Notes: generated from the sequence alone by a model not told the origin. DNA of 64,000 bases from Orientallactaga sibirica (GCA_036365145.1 JAEOAD010000012.1:42934501-42998500), one strand, 5' to 3'. Shown: positions 23,255 to 34,912, numbered from the stretch's first letter. Translations and numbers: made by a program.

Positions 23255-23575
23255 CTTATATGGTAAAGAGAAATGATGCGGTCAGAGACAGCATAGAGGA
23301 GGAAAGGAAGCTGCCTCACTTCCATACATCCAAGCAGAGAGACATGACCAAACAGTGGCAAACACCCAAAACAGCAAGCATGAGAAGCAGAGGTCCAAAC
23401 TCCTCTCCATACACCTTAGGGCTGGACTCAAGATCCATCCCCAAACACTCCATGGACAGACAGGACTCCGTGATCCATCTCCAGTGACAAACCTTTTCCC
23501 CAGTAGGGCTCCTCCCACTGGAGACTCAAGATTCAAGCCTGAAACTGTGGGGTACACATTTAAACCACTATAAGC
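23255..23575 (-). mobile_element. LTR-type repeat fragment
   Basis: 'aacagcaagcatgagaagca', 'gtgatccatctccagtgaca' and 'tttaaaccactataagc' follow the reversed pattern of rodent MaLR-type LTRs. Paired open frames on both strands (75 and 91 residues) arise from it and show no known protein pattern. Confidence 0.5.
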
Positions 23576-25070
23576 AGACGTTCAAGAATTTTTGTTATTT
23601 CTATTTCTTTTTTTTTAACACTATGAAAGAAAATATTATTACTTTTACTACTGGTAATCAGTATATTAATAATAAAAGGTATACATTCTAAAATGTGTCA
23701 GGAATGGCTATCTTGCCCTTTATCATTCTACCCCATTGTTTATACTGAAATTTTACAAAGAATAAAACCAAATTGTTGACAGGTTAAATAACTTGGTATC
23801 ACATGTTATAATTAAGACAATAGCATAGGAAAATATAGTTTGTCTGATTTTATAGCTTTTTTCATTAACTGTAAGGTGTTCCATCACTTCAGTCTTGCTG
23901 AATACAGATTAAGTGAAGCATTTAGCATATGGCTTGCCTTAGGAATAAGGCTTTACCTTTGTAACTTGGCATAACATTGGGTGCTAGACACATCTTTATG
24001 CAAGAATGATATATTTTTTATTGATATATTTGGCCTATCAGCATCTTAACATATCTTTGTTATTTGGGAGAAAGATAGATATTCTATGAACCTGTAAATG
24101 AAATTGACCACAATGACATTCTAAGGCATTAGGTAATGTAGACCAAGCCAGTCACATTCTCCCCATTCTGGTTGTTACAGATATACAGATATTCCTAGAA
24201 TAGAAGTGGGACATTTCTCTCAGGGTTCATGCACCAGGCATCAAAAGATGAAATACTGAGGATGTTAACACAGTGAGCTATCCCCATTGTGAGAACTTGG
24301 TTTAAGGTTCTATTCCTCCTGCTCTGTGCCTTTTGGTCTTGGCGAGCCTACTTTAGCTGTGGCTGGGGGCCTGTACTCGGGGGATGATCATTTTGTCATC
24401 ACACTGAACTTCTCTGTTGCTTGAAATGACATTCTCTGTTTCTTGAAACTATTTTAGACCAGTGATAACTCATTTCCTTAGTGCCTGGATAAAGCTGTTA
24501 TGTTTGTAATAAATGCTGAAGGAAGAAAATCCTCCCCAAAGATCTGCTATTGATAAAAAGAAATTTCACCATTAAAGTAAGGCTTTGAACAAAAAAAGTA
24601 AGCAACAGTTGCCATGATTTTCAATAGTAACTTACAAAGTTTAGGAAAAATTCTAAACATTCCATGCTGAAGTTGCCTAGCCAAGCCTTTTGGGAACTAA
24701 TTCTGAGAAACTGGGATTTGGTCACTGAAAGAGTGGATTGGTCATTTGCATCACAACCAATGTAATCATCACAATAGCTCTAAATTATTGATATTTGATT
24801 ATTCTGCTCAACAAAGTGGAACTTAAAGAGAACTCTTAGAGCTCAAGGCAAAGAAAACATGCTAATCAAAAGCAGTGGAAAATGGGATAAAACAATTACA
24901 GATTTAAAAAAATCATACAATGATTTCTTAATAGGATAATCATTCAAAATAAAAAGTGAAGACTTTTTCTTTAAAAAAAAAAAGCAGTTATTCAGATAGA
25001 TAGCAGAAATTTTAGAATCTAGAAACAGTCTAAAAGTCACACAATGGAGACTTTTCAACATTTCTTTGTT
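23576..25070. other. Unassigned sequence
   Basis: About 1.5 kb. The part at 24165-24420 is richer in G+C than its surroundings and matches no repeat I know. No splice-flanked coding segment is evident. Confidence 0.45.
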
Positions 25071-25350
25071 TTTTTTTTTTTAAATACTTTTTATTATGGA
25101 AAGTTTTAATACAAAAATAGAGAGAAAAGTACAATGGACTGCTATATATTTACCACTCAATTTGAACATTAATCATGGCCTAACTTGTTCATGTACCCAA
25201 ACCTTCTGGCACACACCCTCAGGACCATCTCTTCCCTATAAGAATCTTTGGAACAAACTACCAAAATTTATAGCACTTTTGCTTATGTTTTCCCAAAGCT
25301 TGATTCTAAAAATAATCATGTTCATTATATGTAACATTAATGAATAATTA
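25071..25350 (+). mobile_element. Possible ancient interspersed repeat, family unassigned
   Basis: 'tttattatggaaagttttaa' with 'aaaatagagagaaaagtaca' and 'caatttgaacattaatcatg' resembles an old repeat that I associate with other mammals but cannot name. The 83-residue open frame inside it has no known motif. Confidence 0.3.
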
Positions 25351-25504
25351 TGTGGGATCTTCATATATCTACTAAATATTTAACTTCCTCTGGTTTTCTT
25401 TTGATGCTGTGTCTGTATCTCTCTTCCTCTTCCTCCCTCTTCTTGAGACAGGATTTGATTTGAATAAATGTACCTTCAAATTCATTGAAATAGAAAACTT
25501 TAAT

Positions 25505-25756
25505 CTTTTTTTTTTTTTTTTTTTTTAAAGGGGTTTTCATATATGTGTGCATGCACATGCATGTTGAGTTGCAAGGCCAACATCACAAGTCTTCCTCAGT
25601 CACTCTCCACCTAATTAACTGAGACAGCATCTTTCACTGAAACCAGGTCTTAATGATTTGTGTAGTATAGCTAGCCAGCTGACCCAAGGGCTCTTCCTGC
25701 CTCATCCTCATGAGTGCTGGGATTACAGGTACACACTGCCACATCCAAAACTTTTC
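25505..25756 (-). mobile_element. B4-like composite SINE
   Basis: T run at 25507-25526, a TG/CA-rich stretch, 'tcttcctcagtcactctcca', 'ctgagacagcatctttcact' and 'gtgctgggattacaggtaca'. The tRNA-like head is missing at the right end. Confidence 0.6.
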
Positions 25757-27004
25757 TAATTTTCTTTTTTTATTTTATTTTTATTCATTATGGACATACT
25801 TAGTATGTAAACAACACATGTTTGTAGCGTCTTTTCCCCCATCCCTGCCCCTTTTCCAAAGGGGCTCTCCTCGTTGGGGATGCAGGTCATCCCATGGGGA
25901 TTGTGGGTTGTACATACTGAAAGCAGCAGTTCTGGGGGGAGACCCTCTCTCAGCTTTCCTCAATAAGTACTCTACTGACTGAGACATTGGCCTAACCCTC
26001 TTTTTACTTGCTTACTATATAAATTATTCATAGCTTTTCCTGAGCATAATTTTAGAATATGTCTATTGCCTTACTGTATGCAGTTGGTATCTTATTAAAT
26101 TGCCTTTCCCTCTATTACTCATGCAATCGTTATTAGATTCATGATCACTGTTAGAAATTTCTTAGTTTCATTATTGTTTTTTGATTTCTTGAAAAATCTT
26201 TATGGGCAGTAGCATATTTCTAGCATGAAGACATATTTCTTTCTCTTTTTGTGATGATAGCAACATTGATTTTTATTAAAACCCAAATGCATGAAATCAT
26301 TGTGATTTGTATAATTATGATATGCTAATAAGAATCTTTTTTTTTATTTTATGGCATATTTCTATAATATGAACATCCACCCATCTGTACTAATTGATCA
26401 CACTGTGTGACTGTTTTAGAGAGAAGCAGGATCAATGGTATATTATTTCCCTTCATCTGCCTTAAAAATATATCTAATTAGTTTTCTACCACTTTGATAA
26501 GGCGACCAATCAGGGGCTTTGGTTTGTTTTATTTTGTGTCACCATTATAAAATCCAGGCATATTTGATGTGCTCAAATTTCTTGCCGTTTATAATCTTTA
26601 ATGATGCTCCAATTTTCCAAATTTTGATGAGTGGGACATGTGTAGTGAGTTCCTGAGTACTTTGATTATCTTCAATGGCTTTCTGGGTTGTTAGTGTGAA
26701 AGATTGAACATTGCTCTCTATCTCAAATGAGTTATTTCTTGAAGAAAACCTGTTTGTTTTCAAGAGAAAGTAGTGGTTTCAGAAGTTGGCAACTCACTTG
26801 TTTGGGGGCCTTTCAGTGAACAGAACTGAACTTTTAAAGACAAGGAATTTTCTTGGGAGGATCAGTAGTGTGGAAGCACAGGAAGCAACTTGTTTGTGTC
26901 TCCTAACAACTGGAAGAATTCTGACTTCATTTATAGACATAAGTCTCTTTATGGGAGCCTTGGGATTCATGTGCATAGTTAGGAAACACTGTAATGGACG
27001 TGAC
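25757..27004. other. Unassigned A+T-rich sequence
   Basis: No repeat recognised with confidence. Open frames of 61-90 residues at 25710-25987 and 26545-27043 are antisense pairs without domains. Confidence 0.4.
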
Positions 27005-27720
27005 CCATGGCCTATTCTTAAAAAGATGAAAGATAACAAGTGAAAATGTGGAGAAAAGGAAACCCTTGTCCATTGTTCCTGGGAATGAAAATTAATATAC
27101 TATTGTGTAAAAGGGTATGGTGATTACTCAAAAAAATAAAATCACAATTACTATAACATTCAGTAATTCTATGCTGTGGGTCCATATGAAGCATAAAAAT
27201 CGCTTTATGACACTGCATGAATGTATTCATAGCAGCATGACTCACAATGGCTCAGATATGGGTGCAATCATGATATCTATTTCAGATAAACAAGCAAGGA
27301 AATGTGTAAGACAATGACGTGCTTTTATGATGACATGAGGATTCTGAATAACTTTCTGCTGAGTTTATCACACCAAGTGCAGTAACACAAGAACTACATG
27401 ATCTCAACTATATTAGGAAGATGCCTAAAAGTTGAAAATCTCAGTATTAATTACAATAATGGTTACCAGAGACTAAAGCAAGAGGCAGTATGTGTGTGTG
27501 GAGGGGAGTGGGGTCAGAAAATCTGTTCAAAGAGTACAAACATCATCTAGATAAAAGGAAAATTTAGAGAGCTTTTGCATAGAATGGTGACTATAATAAA
27601 TAATGCTAAATTATGTATTTTAAACAGCTAAAGTAATAGATTTAAAATTTTTTTTTAACAACAGACATGCTCTAATTGGTATGGTTTATACTATATTGTA
27701 AATATATGCTAAAATTATCA
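27005..27720 (+). mobile_element. L1 3' end, old
   Basis: 'aagtgaaaatgtggagaaaa' followed by 'ggaaacccttgtccattgtt', 'atagcagcatgactcacaat', 'ctacatgatctcaactatat', 'aatggttaccagagactaaa' and 'gtgactataataaataatgc' is the order of the ORF2 end and 3' UTR of old mammalian L1. The reading frame is broken. Confidence 0.85.
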
Positions 27721-28026
27721 CATTGTTTTCTAAGGACATATGCAATTACTAATCATCATTGAAAAATGAAATAAAATGAGTTCCTAATTCTAATTTAGTA
27801 ACATGGAACTTTATTTAGGAACTATTCTAAGAAAGCTTTTAATTTAGGATCATGGGGTTTTTAGAGCTTCCTCAATGTTAGATTTATATATCCTCGATCA
27901 TGTTGGATATCTTTGACTCTCAACAAAATTAACATTCATTTTATTTTTCCTAACCACTATAAAAATAGAGACTCTACATGGTTTCTGAAAATAATTTAAA
28001 AATTTACCATCTGCTTAATTTTTAGG
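27721..28026. other. Unassigned A+T-rich sequence
   Basis: Nothing recognised. Confidence 0.5.
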
Positions 28027-28190
28027 GCTTAGTCAGCTTGCCCCAAGCATCCTTATATCTGCTTCCCACCCACTAGGATCATATAGATAGAGCACCATGG
28101 CACAGAGCATTTACATGGGTGCTGGGACTCTAAACTCGGGTTCTCATGCTTGCATGGGAGAATGCTTTGTTGACTGAGGCATTTCCCCCA
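28027..28190 (-). mobile_element. B4-like SINE, head-side part
   Basis: 'gcttgccccaagcatcctta' and 'atttacatgggtgctgggac' lead into 'gttgactgaggcatttcccc'; the tRNA-like head reads on the minus strand. Confidence 0.55.
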
Positions 28191-28795
28191 TTTGTATGTG
28201 TGTTTGGAATTACCTCTCTCAAATTATAAACTTAGTGAATTTAAGCAAGATGAAGTAATTCTGTCACAGTTTTGGAGGTCAAGTTCATCAGTGGGCTGAA
28301 ATCAAAGTTCTGACGGGGATGAGTTAGTTTTTGCAGACTGGCAGCGAGCATCATCCCCTTGCATTTGCAGCTTTTTGAAGCTTTCAACCCTGCTTGCTTC
28401 ATGTATCTTTCTTCCATATATAAAGCCTGCAATGCTGCCTCTCTCTCTTTGACAATATTTCACTTCTCATAGCACTCTCTGAACACAGTGGAGAAATGTT
28501 CTGAAAGTTAAAGGACTCATAGGATTAGATTTGTATAAACTCTGATAATTAAGGATAATCTTCCCTACCTAAATCCTGCATCTGCTGTAATGTCTCTATG
28601 TATTTTGCATTCAAAAGCACTGGGCACCACAGCATGGGCATCAATGAGTGAGAAGGGTGGTGTAAAGACATTTTCTCACCCCCCCATACTTATACTTTCT
28701 GCAGCTAGAATGCCAACTGCATACACAGTTTCATTTGTGACATTTTCAGATCCTCTCTATCCATGTAAATAATATTTATACAAAATATTTACAAG
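28191..28795. other. Unassigned sequence
   Basis: No repeat identified. The 28250-28440 part reads as a reverse open frame of 63 residues with no recognisable motif. Confidence 0.4.
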
Positions 28796-28807
28796 AATCC
28801 AAAATCA

Positions 28808-28960
28808 TGGACTGGAGAAATTGCTCAGTGTTTAAAGCTGCTTGCTTGCAAAGCCTAATGGCTAAAGTTTGATTATCCAGTACACATGTAAAGGCAGATG
28901 ATCAAAATGGTGCATGTGTCTGGAGTTCATTTGCAGAGACAAGAGGCCCTGGTGTACACA

Positions 28961-28993
<33 letters not shown>

Positions 28994-29011
28994 CCTCCCA
29001 AATAAATAAAA
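28808..29011 (+). mobile_element. B2-like SINE, intact
   Basis: Perfect 12-base target duplication 'aatccaaaatca' (28796-28807 and 29012-29023). The head is 'tggactggagaaattgctca'. A (CT)n run at about 28961-28992 precedes an 'aaataaataaa' tail. Confidence 0.95.
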
Positions 29012-29023
29012 AATCCAAAATCA

Positions 29024-29762
29024 AACCATAAAACAGTTATTCACAATGATATCTGCCTTTGGTTTCATCCTATTTACTCTTTTTCCTCTTCTCCCTACAG
29101 AGAAACATTTATAACTTTTATGCTACCTTCACTCATTGCTTTATTATTAATACAATATATTTTCCATGTAGTTGCATGTTTATCCTACTCTCATATATTC
29201 AAATAACTAGTAGCACATTACACATATTTTACTCCGAATTTTTGACTTGATATTACATTTTGGTATCATTTCTTCATACTATTAAATGTTCAGTCTTTTG
29301 TTTTGCTGCGTATACTTAATTCTCTGGATCTCTTCTTTTCTCAGTAGGTGTCTCTTGATTGGAATTTATTTTTTTCCAATACTGTGCTATTCCAAAGTGT
29401 GCTTCAGTGACTAGCACAGCCTTTTTGTTTTGTTTTGTTATTATTTGTTATTGTGTTTTATTTTGGTAGTCTGTATTGTCCTACTTTGGGTTGGAACTAA
29501 AGCAACTAAAGATTTCAAAATGCATGCAGAATTCTTACCTCGCCAATTTTTTGGTCTATGAAGTTTGTAATATTTTCCATGCCAATATTATGTAACACAC
29601 CAAATTCTGGCCTATGTTTATGAGCCACAACTCTGTACCTGAAGACACTGATTTTTGGGGGGTGGGGGGTTGCCTATACTATCTTTCTTCGAACTACTCA
29701 ACTATTATACAAGGTGAGGTATCATATAAAAAATGGGAAGAGCTGTATTTCAGTAACCCCTT
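29024..29762. other. Unassigned A+T-rich sequence
   Basis: (TTTTG) runs at about 29422-29440 and a G run at about 29656-29669. Nothing else recognised. Confidence 0.45.
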
Positions 29763-29890
29763 TTGTTTGAGACAGTATGTCATCATCTAATTCTGGCTGA
29801 TGGAGAACTCTCCCTTTAGACCAGGCTTACATCAAATTCACACCAATCTTCTTGTCTCTGCTCCCCAAGTTCATGCACTTAAAGTTTGCT
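29763..29890 (-). mobile_element. Old B1-related SINE
   Basis: 'tttgagacagtatgtcatca', 'tttagaccaggcttacatca' and 'ctgctccccaagttcatgca' form a diverged reversed B1, older than the common B1-like type of this window. Confidence 0.55.
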
Positions 29891-30537
29891 CTTTACTAAG
29901 TAGAAACTGAATCCTTTGCTCAAATACTTCTGGTTGTAAACATTATATTGTCAACAAAAATGTTTTTTGTCAGACCAGAAAGAAATGAACCAGACATTTT
30001 ATTTTAAAATTCATCCTAAAAATATATATTTTGCAGACAAGATGAGAGTCAGCAGGCCAAATTCAGATTATAACTTTGATTTTAATTTGTGTTTGAGCTG
30101 GGAAGTATGGTCATACCTGCCATATCATGTATTGTAGCTGTTATAAAATAAGGACCTCAATTCTTTTGAAATATATTTACTCAAAATGTTACCTATAGGA
30201 CTGATGGCTGAATCTCCCCATGTACATACTGTTCCTCCTTTTGGCAGTACAGTTTAGAACTCTAAATATGCCAGTTTGAAATGACTGAAACTCTAAACTG
30301 TTTTTTTTTTCTTAGACTTGCTGGGGCTTTTTATATTACTCAGTTCTTCTAGTTGAATTAAATATTACTCAAGTCCATATGCTGTTTTACTAAATTGTAT
30401 ATTCCAGCCAGAATATCATAAGTACCTTAAATACAACACTCTTATTTGTAATTCCAACCTTCAGAAAATACTTCACAATTGAATAAATGTTTCTCATCTT
30501 AGCTCCTCCACCCACACTTTCTCTGCCCCCTTTATTG
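29891..30537. other. Unassigned A+T-rich sequence
   Basis: Nothing recognised. Confidence 0.45.
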
Positions 30538-30542
30538 GGCAT

Positions 30543-30905
30543 TGTGGTAGTTTGAATATATGGCCCCCAATATTTTCAGTGTTTTGTTAGTTTGTAGTTT
30601 GCATCTGCAGCCACCTGGATGGAGGCAGTGTCACTGGGCCAATCTTAAGGTGTGGTGGTGGGTTTGAGATTTCAATCTAAAGATATGCAAAGTGTGCCTA
30701 GTTGGAGTTCCTGAGATGTGCTGTATTGTGTGGCTTTTGGCTTGTGGCATCTCTCTCTCTCTCTTGCCTGGTCCTATAAAGCAGGCCAGCTTCTTCTGTC
30801 ATTTTGGAACTTCCCCTGGATCTGTAAACTTCAATAACATCCTTTCCTCCATAACTGTGCCTGGTATGGAAGTTCATCTCAGCAAACCTGAAGCTGTCTG
30901 CTACA
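30543..30905 (+). mobile_element. Solo LTR (ERVL-MaLR type) with perfect 5-bp target duplication
   Basis: Begins 'tgtggtagtttgaatatatg' and ends 'aagctgtctgctaca', i.e. TG...CA. The same 5 bases 'ggcat' lie immediately before (30538-30542) and after (30906-30910). 'cttcaataacatcctttcct' is the decayed polyadenylation region. It is closely related to the LTR at 43181. The 86- and 70-residue open frames inside are LTR sequence. Confidence 0.92.
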
Positions 30906-30994
30906 GGCATTTATCACATTTTGGCAATTTTTTTGACTGCCAGAAACTTTGATTAAGACATATTTTCTGCTTTATTAAAAATTAGCAATATGAG

Positions 30995-31216
30995 GGCTGG
31001 AGAGATGACTTAGCAGTTAAGGCACTTGCCTACAAAACCTAAGGACCCATGTTTAATTCTTCAGATCCCCCATAAGCCAGATGAACAAGGTGAAACAAGC
31101 ACACAAGATCATACATGAACACAAGGTGGCAAATACATCTGGAGTTTTATTACAGTGGCTGGAGGCCCTGGCATGCTATTTCTCTCTCTCTTTCATTCTT
31201 GCTCTCACTCTCTCAC

Positions 31217-31253
<37 letters not shown>

Positions 31254-31305
31254 AAGGCCAGTCTGTTTGGCTTTCCTCAAAAAAATAAATAAAATAAAAT
31301 AAAAA
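30995..31305 (+). mobile_element. B2-like SINE with sequence extension beyond the poly(A)
   Basis: Head 'ggctggagagatgacttagc', a core with an extra 'gcacacaagatc' segment, a CT tract, and an A run at about 31219-31252. About 25 bases, 'aaggccagtctgtttggctt' plus 'tcctc', and a second A-rich tail follow. The target duplication 'tagcaatatgag' (30983-30994) recurs as 'tagcagtatgag' at 31306-31317, so the extension is part of the inserted unit. Confidence 0.88.
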
Positions 31306-31317
31306 TAGCAGTATGAG

Positions 31318-32138
31318 TGATAAGAGATACAAAAGTTAATATTATTTCATCACTGATATATATGTGTGGCAGTTGAGCCATGAACATTAATACATTTTGA
31401 GGTAGAAGTGATAATGCTTGGGTTCAAAGAACAGGCATGAACTCACTAGAATGTTACATGAGCAAATTTAGGTGGTAAAAAGAAGATCATGGTATCATCA
31501 TGACATCCTAACATTTCTAGTTCTTACATGGAAAAGCAAGGTTCATAACTGAGCTCAAACCTCATTTGTGCTTCCTAGATTTTTTGAGAAGTCAAGTAGC
31601 TATTCTAATAAAATGCTACAATAACAAATTGAGAATGAACTCTCAGTACAAGTGAAATAACAAGACAGAATAAAAGTAAAGAAATGGTACAATAAGCTAA
31701 ATAGATCTAAGAGGTCTACACATACCCCTCCAAAAGCAATGGAATATATTTTGTTCTCCAGTGAGTGACATTGCTCTCCCCCATGGTAAAACACATGCTA
31801 GAGCAAAACTGAATCTCTAAAGATTTCACAGGCTACACATAATTTCACATTGCCTCCTCTGCTCACAGAATACTATGAAGAATTATAAAATTCAAAAAAT
31901 TATGGACAAATTTCCATAACAAACAATACACTTTAAAGCAATAAAGAACAAAATAAGAAAACAAAGGGAAATTGACATAGTCATCAGAAGCAAAATCATG
32001 TAAATTGAGTTTCATAGCAATAAAAATTAAAACTTGTTTATCAAAGATCCCTATAAGGAGAATGAAACTTTATCATTTTATGAATGAGAAAACATTTATA
32101 AACCATATATCTGTTAACAAGTTATTGTCCAAAGTACA
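31318..32138. other. Unassigned A+T-rich sequence
   Basis: Nothing recognised. Confidence 0.45.
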
Positions 32139-32139
32139 G

Positions 32140-32252
32140 ATATATGTGATGGCTCACATCTATAATCTCAGATTCTGGAGATTGAGGCAAGAGGCTTATG
32201 TGGAGTTTGAGGTCAGCCTGGGCTACAGAAATATACAGCCTCAAAAATTTAC
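32140..32252 (+). mobile_element. B1-related SINE, diverged
   Basis: 'tgatggctcacatctataat' followed by 'ttgaggtcagcctgggctac' and a short A run. A (TA)/(GATA) stretch follows at 32256-32290. Confidence 0.7.
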
Positions 32253-33720
32253 CCATATGTATATAGATATAGATATATACATATATATGTAAAATTTTAA
32301 GGCATAAGCCATACTTTCATGTAAGATGGTAAATTAGAAGTTACCCCTCAACTATAGGGGAAAATCAGTGTAAGAAACAGTAGGCCATGGGGAGGAGAAT
32401 TTGGCAGTTTGGGTATTGGTACTGGGAATAGTGGAGTAATCAACAAGAAACATTGTTTTTGAAATTAAAAAATTTCAATTAAAAAATGTGTTCCAAATAA
32501 TGAGGAAGGGCTTTGTAAATTCACAATGGTATTGACATAGATTATAAGTGCTGAGGAAAACATGGATGGCACACCAAAAATAAATAACGTCAGCTTTATC
32601 CACATCATGGCTCCCACAAAGAGTGAGGGTAAACAGATGGTCCATGCAAAAGATGCATAAATTTAGCCTCAGGGCAAAGAGCTCTGTTCATTGTGAGAGT
32701 GGTAGGTCCAGGTTCTGACAAATGAAGAGAAGAGTATAAGAAGTAGGAGGATTGGCTGACTGGTGAAATACATCACTTTACCCTCAGTGTCCAGAAGATC
32801 TTATCAACTGAGAATAATTCTGTAGGTGGAGAGTCCTGGGCCTGAGGTTGGTGGATGGATCAACTGCTGGAACCTCCTATCTGCCATTCTTTCCCCAGAG
32901 CCTAAAAACTGAAGTTACAATGGAATACCCAATGCTTGCAGCTATGGAACTCTAGCAGAGGCACCAGCACTAGCAGAACAATCGGGGGTTTGGAAAGTAC
33001 AAAGGCAGATACTCTGACCTTACAGATCTCAGTGTTCTTCTTGCTACTTTTACTACTAAGACACTTGAGTGACACCTCCACAAACATTACCCACCCTGGG
33101 ATACATGATCTGGGAAGTCTTGGGAGTGTACAAGCTCACAGTACAAGCTAATTATGTTCAGTAGTTTTGTTTGTTGGTATACAAACAAAAGAAACTACTA
33201 AAGGGACTACAGCCCTAGCAGACACCAGACACTTGGCCATTATAGGAATTCACAGGTTCAAATGAATCCCTTCATGAATATAACTGGTAGACTCTAAAAT
33301 TCAATGACAGAGAAAGAAGCAACTCCAACACTTAATCTTCTTTTCATGTTGCTTTTCTTTTTCTTTTACATCTTGTGTTTTTTCCATTTTTCCTTTTAAT
33401 TATACTTTTACTAGTGTTCTCACTATATTTTATTTAAGAGAATCCTTTATATTTAATTTATATTTTCCTTCATGCATCCAATTTTGTTTTTGTATTTTTC
33501 AGTTCTGCACAATCTTTTTAATATTAACATTCTTTCCTTTTATGTCATATTTATCCTTTTCCATTATTATTTCAGAATCATTTTCATTTTATTGGCTGAA
33601 AAAAAGCTCATGAATTTCCTATTTCATTTCTTTACTTATCTATCTTTGCTCCTGAACTTTCCATTGATGAAAAATATTTTCTTATTTATCTTTTATTTAT
33701 CTTTTTTTGTTTGTTTGTTT
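32253..33720. other. Unassigned sequence, possibly L1 5' region
   Basis: 32560-33320 is richer in G+C, then a T-rich stretch runs to 33720. It lies upstream of, and in the same orientation as, the L1/HAL1-like ORF1 remnant at 35.4 kb. An L1 5' region is conceivable, but I cannot match it to a known one. Confidence 0.3.
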
Positions 33721-33724
33721 GTTT

Positions 33725-33871
33725 TTGTTTTTCAACGTAGACTATTGCTCTTAAGAACCCAGGTTGACCTGGAATTCACTATGTAGTTTCAGGCTGACCT
33801 CAAACTCACAACATGAGTATCTCTGCTTCCTGAGTGCTGGGATTAAAGGCATGTGCCACCATGCCCAACTT
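33725..33871 (-). mobile_element. B1-like SINE
   Basis: 'gaacccaggttgacctggaa' followed by 'ttcactatgtagtttcaggc' and 'gagtgctgggattaaaggca'. First member of a dense SINE cluster. Confidence 0.9.
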
Positions 33872-33898
33872 TATGTCATCTATCTATCTAACTATATA

Positions 33899-33922
33899 TA
33901 TTTTTAAAATATATTTATTTAC

Positions 33923-33966
<44 letters not shown>

Positions 33967-34080
33967 GAGAGAGAAGAGAGGGCCTCCAGAGAAATGAACT
34001 CCAGATGCATGACCTCTTGTGCATCTGGCTTAGGGCCTCAAAGTCCTTTGGCCTTGCAGGAAATGAACTCCAGATGCATG
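33899..34080 (-). mobile_element. B2-like SINE, internally rearranged
   Basis: (ATTT)n at 33917-33964 and GA-rich sequence. Then 'gaaatgaactccagatgcat' occurs twice (about 33990 and 34060), the second copy replacing the expected tRNA-like head. Confidence 0.75.
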
Positions 34081-34112
34081 CCTATCTATATATTTTAAAA
34101 ATATTTTATTTG

Positions 34113-34235
34113 GCTTATGTGGGTCTTTAATCCCAGCACTCGGGAGTCAAATGTAGGAGGTCCTGAGTTGGCCACCCTTGCAAGTGAAATGCCTGGGCCC
34201 ACTAAGACCCTACCTGAAAAATCAGAAAAAAACAT
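34113..34235 (+). mobile_element. B1-like SINE, degraded
   Basis: 'tctttaatcccagcactcgg' and 'actaagaccctacctgaaaa' define a shortened B1-like element whose first bases are replaced. Confidence 0.65.
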
Positions 34236-34248
34236 CAACAACAACAAA

Positions 34249-34466
34249 AAAAATATTTTATTTTTATTCATTTAATTGAGAAGGAAAGTAAAAGAGGCAA
34301 AAAAGGCGGGGGGGGGGAATGGATGCACCAGGGCATCCCATCACTGCAAATGAACTCCAGAAGCATGTGCCACCTTGTGCAGCTGGCTTACATGGGGCCT
34401 AGGGAATCAATCTGGGACCTTAGGCTTTGCATTCAAGCACCTTAACTGCTAAGCCATCTCTCTAGC
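34249..34466 (-). mobile_element. B2-like SINE
   Basis: Tail side 'ttatttttattcatttaatt', a G run at about 34305-34316, 'ccatcactgcaaatgaactc' and the head 'ccttaactgctaagccatct'. Confidence 0.9.
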
Positions 34467-34479
34467 TCCCTAACTCCAT

Positions 34480-34582
34480 ATTTTTTTTTTTTTTTTGAGG
34501 CAGGGTTTCACTGTAGCCCAGGATGTCTTTAAAGTCACTCTGGGCCTTCTGAGTACTAGGGTTAAAGATATATGACAACAAG
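34480..34582 (-). mobile_element. B1-like SINE fragment, left arm of an inverted pair
   Basis: A T run, then 'gaggcagggtttcactgtag' and 'tctgagtactagggttaaag'. It meets a plus-strand B1-like element directly at 34583. Confidence 0.75.
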
Positions 34583-34682
34583 CTGGGTGTGGTGGTGTAC
34601 ACTTTTAATCCCAGCATTTGGGAGGCAGAGATAGGAAGATAATTGTGAATTTGAGGCACCCTGAGACTACATAGTGAATGTG
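34583..34682 (+). mobile_element. B1-like SINE, 3'-shortened, right arm of an inverted pair
   Basis: 'agctgggtgtggtggtgtac', 'ttttaatcccagcatttggg' and 'ccctgagactacatagtgaa'; it breaks off into TG-rich sequence. Confidence 0.85.
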
Positions 34683-34683
34683 T

Positions 34684-34907
34684 GGATGTATATGATAAGT
34701 GTATATGTTGATGTGTGTGTGCGCACATATGTTTGGGTCCCCTGTGGTGCATGGACAGCTTCAAATTATTTGTATTCTCCTTTTTGCTTGAGACCAGGTT
34801 TCCCTTGTTATGTTTTTGCTGCTTCATGTGCACCCATGTATCTGGGCCTTATCTTCCTGGTTCCTCCACCTTCTGGGATCACAGGCCTGTGTTGCTACTT
34901 TGCATTC

Positions 34908-34912
<5 letters not shown>
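34684..34912 (-). mobile_element. B4-like composite SINE, part 1
   Basis: TG-rich end, 'gtttgggtcccctgtggtgc', 'gcttgagaccaggtttccct' and 'ccttctgggatcacaggcct'. The element resumes at 35105 after a B1-like insertion. Confidence 0.55.

Noticed and set aside
23260..23573. Antisense pair of open frames (75, 72 and 91 residues)
   Set aside because: They coincide with an LTR-type repeat and lack any domain or exon boundary.
30692..30952. 86-residue open frame with a plausible hydrophobic start
   Set aside because: It lies almost entirely inside a solo LTR and is not kept in the sister LTR at 43181.
33472..33786. 104-residue hydrophobic open frame
   Set aside because: It is a translation of a T-rich stretch running into a reversed B1-like SINE; hydrophobicity follows from base composition.
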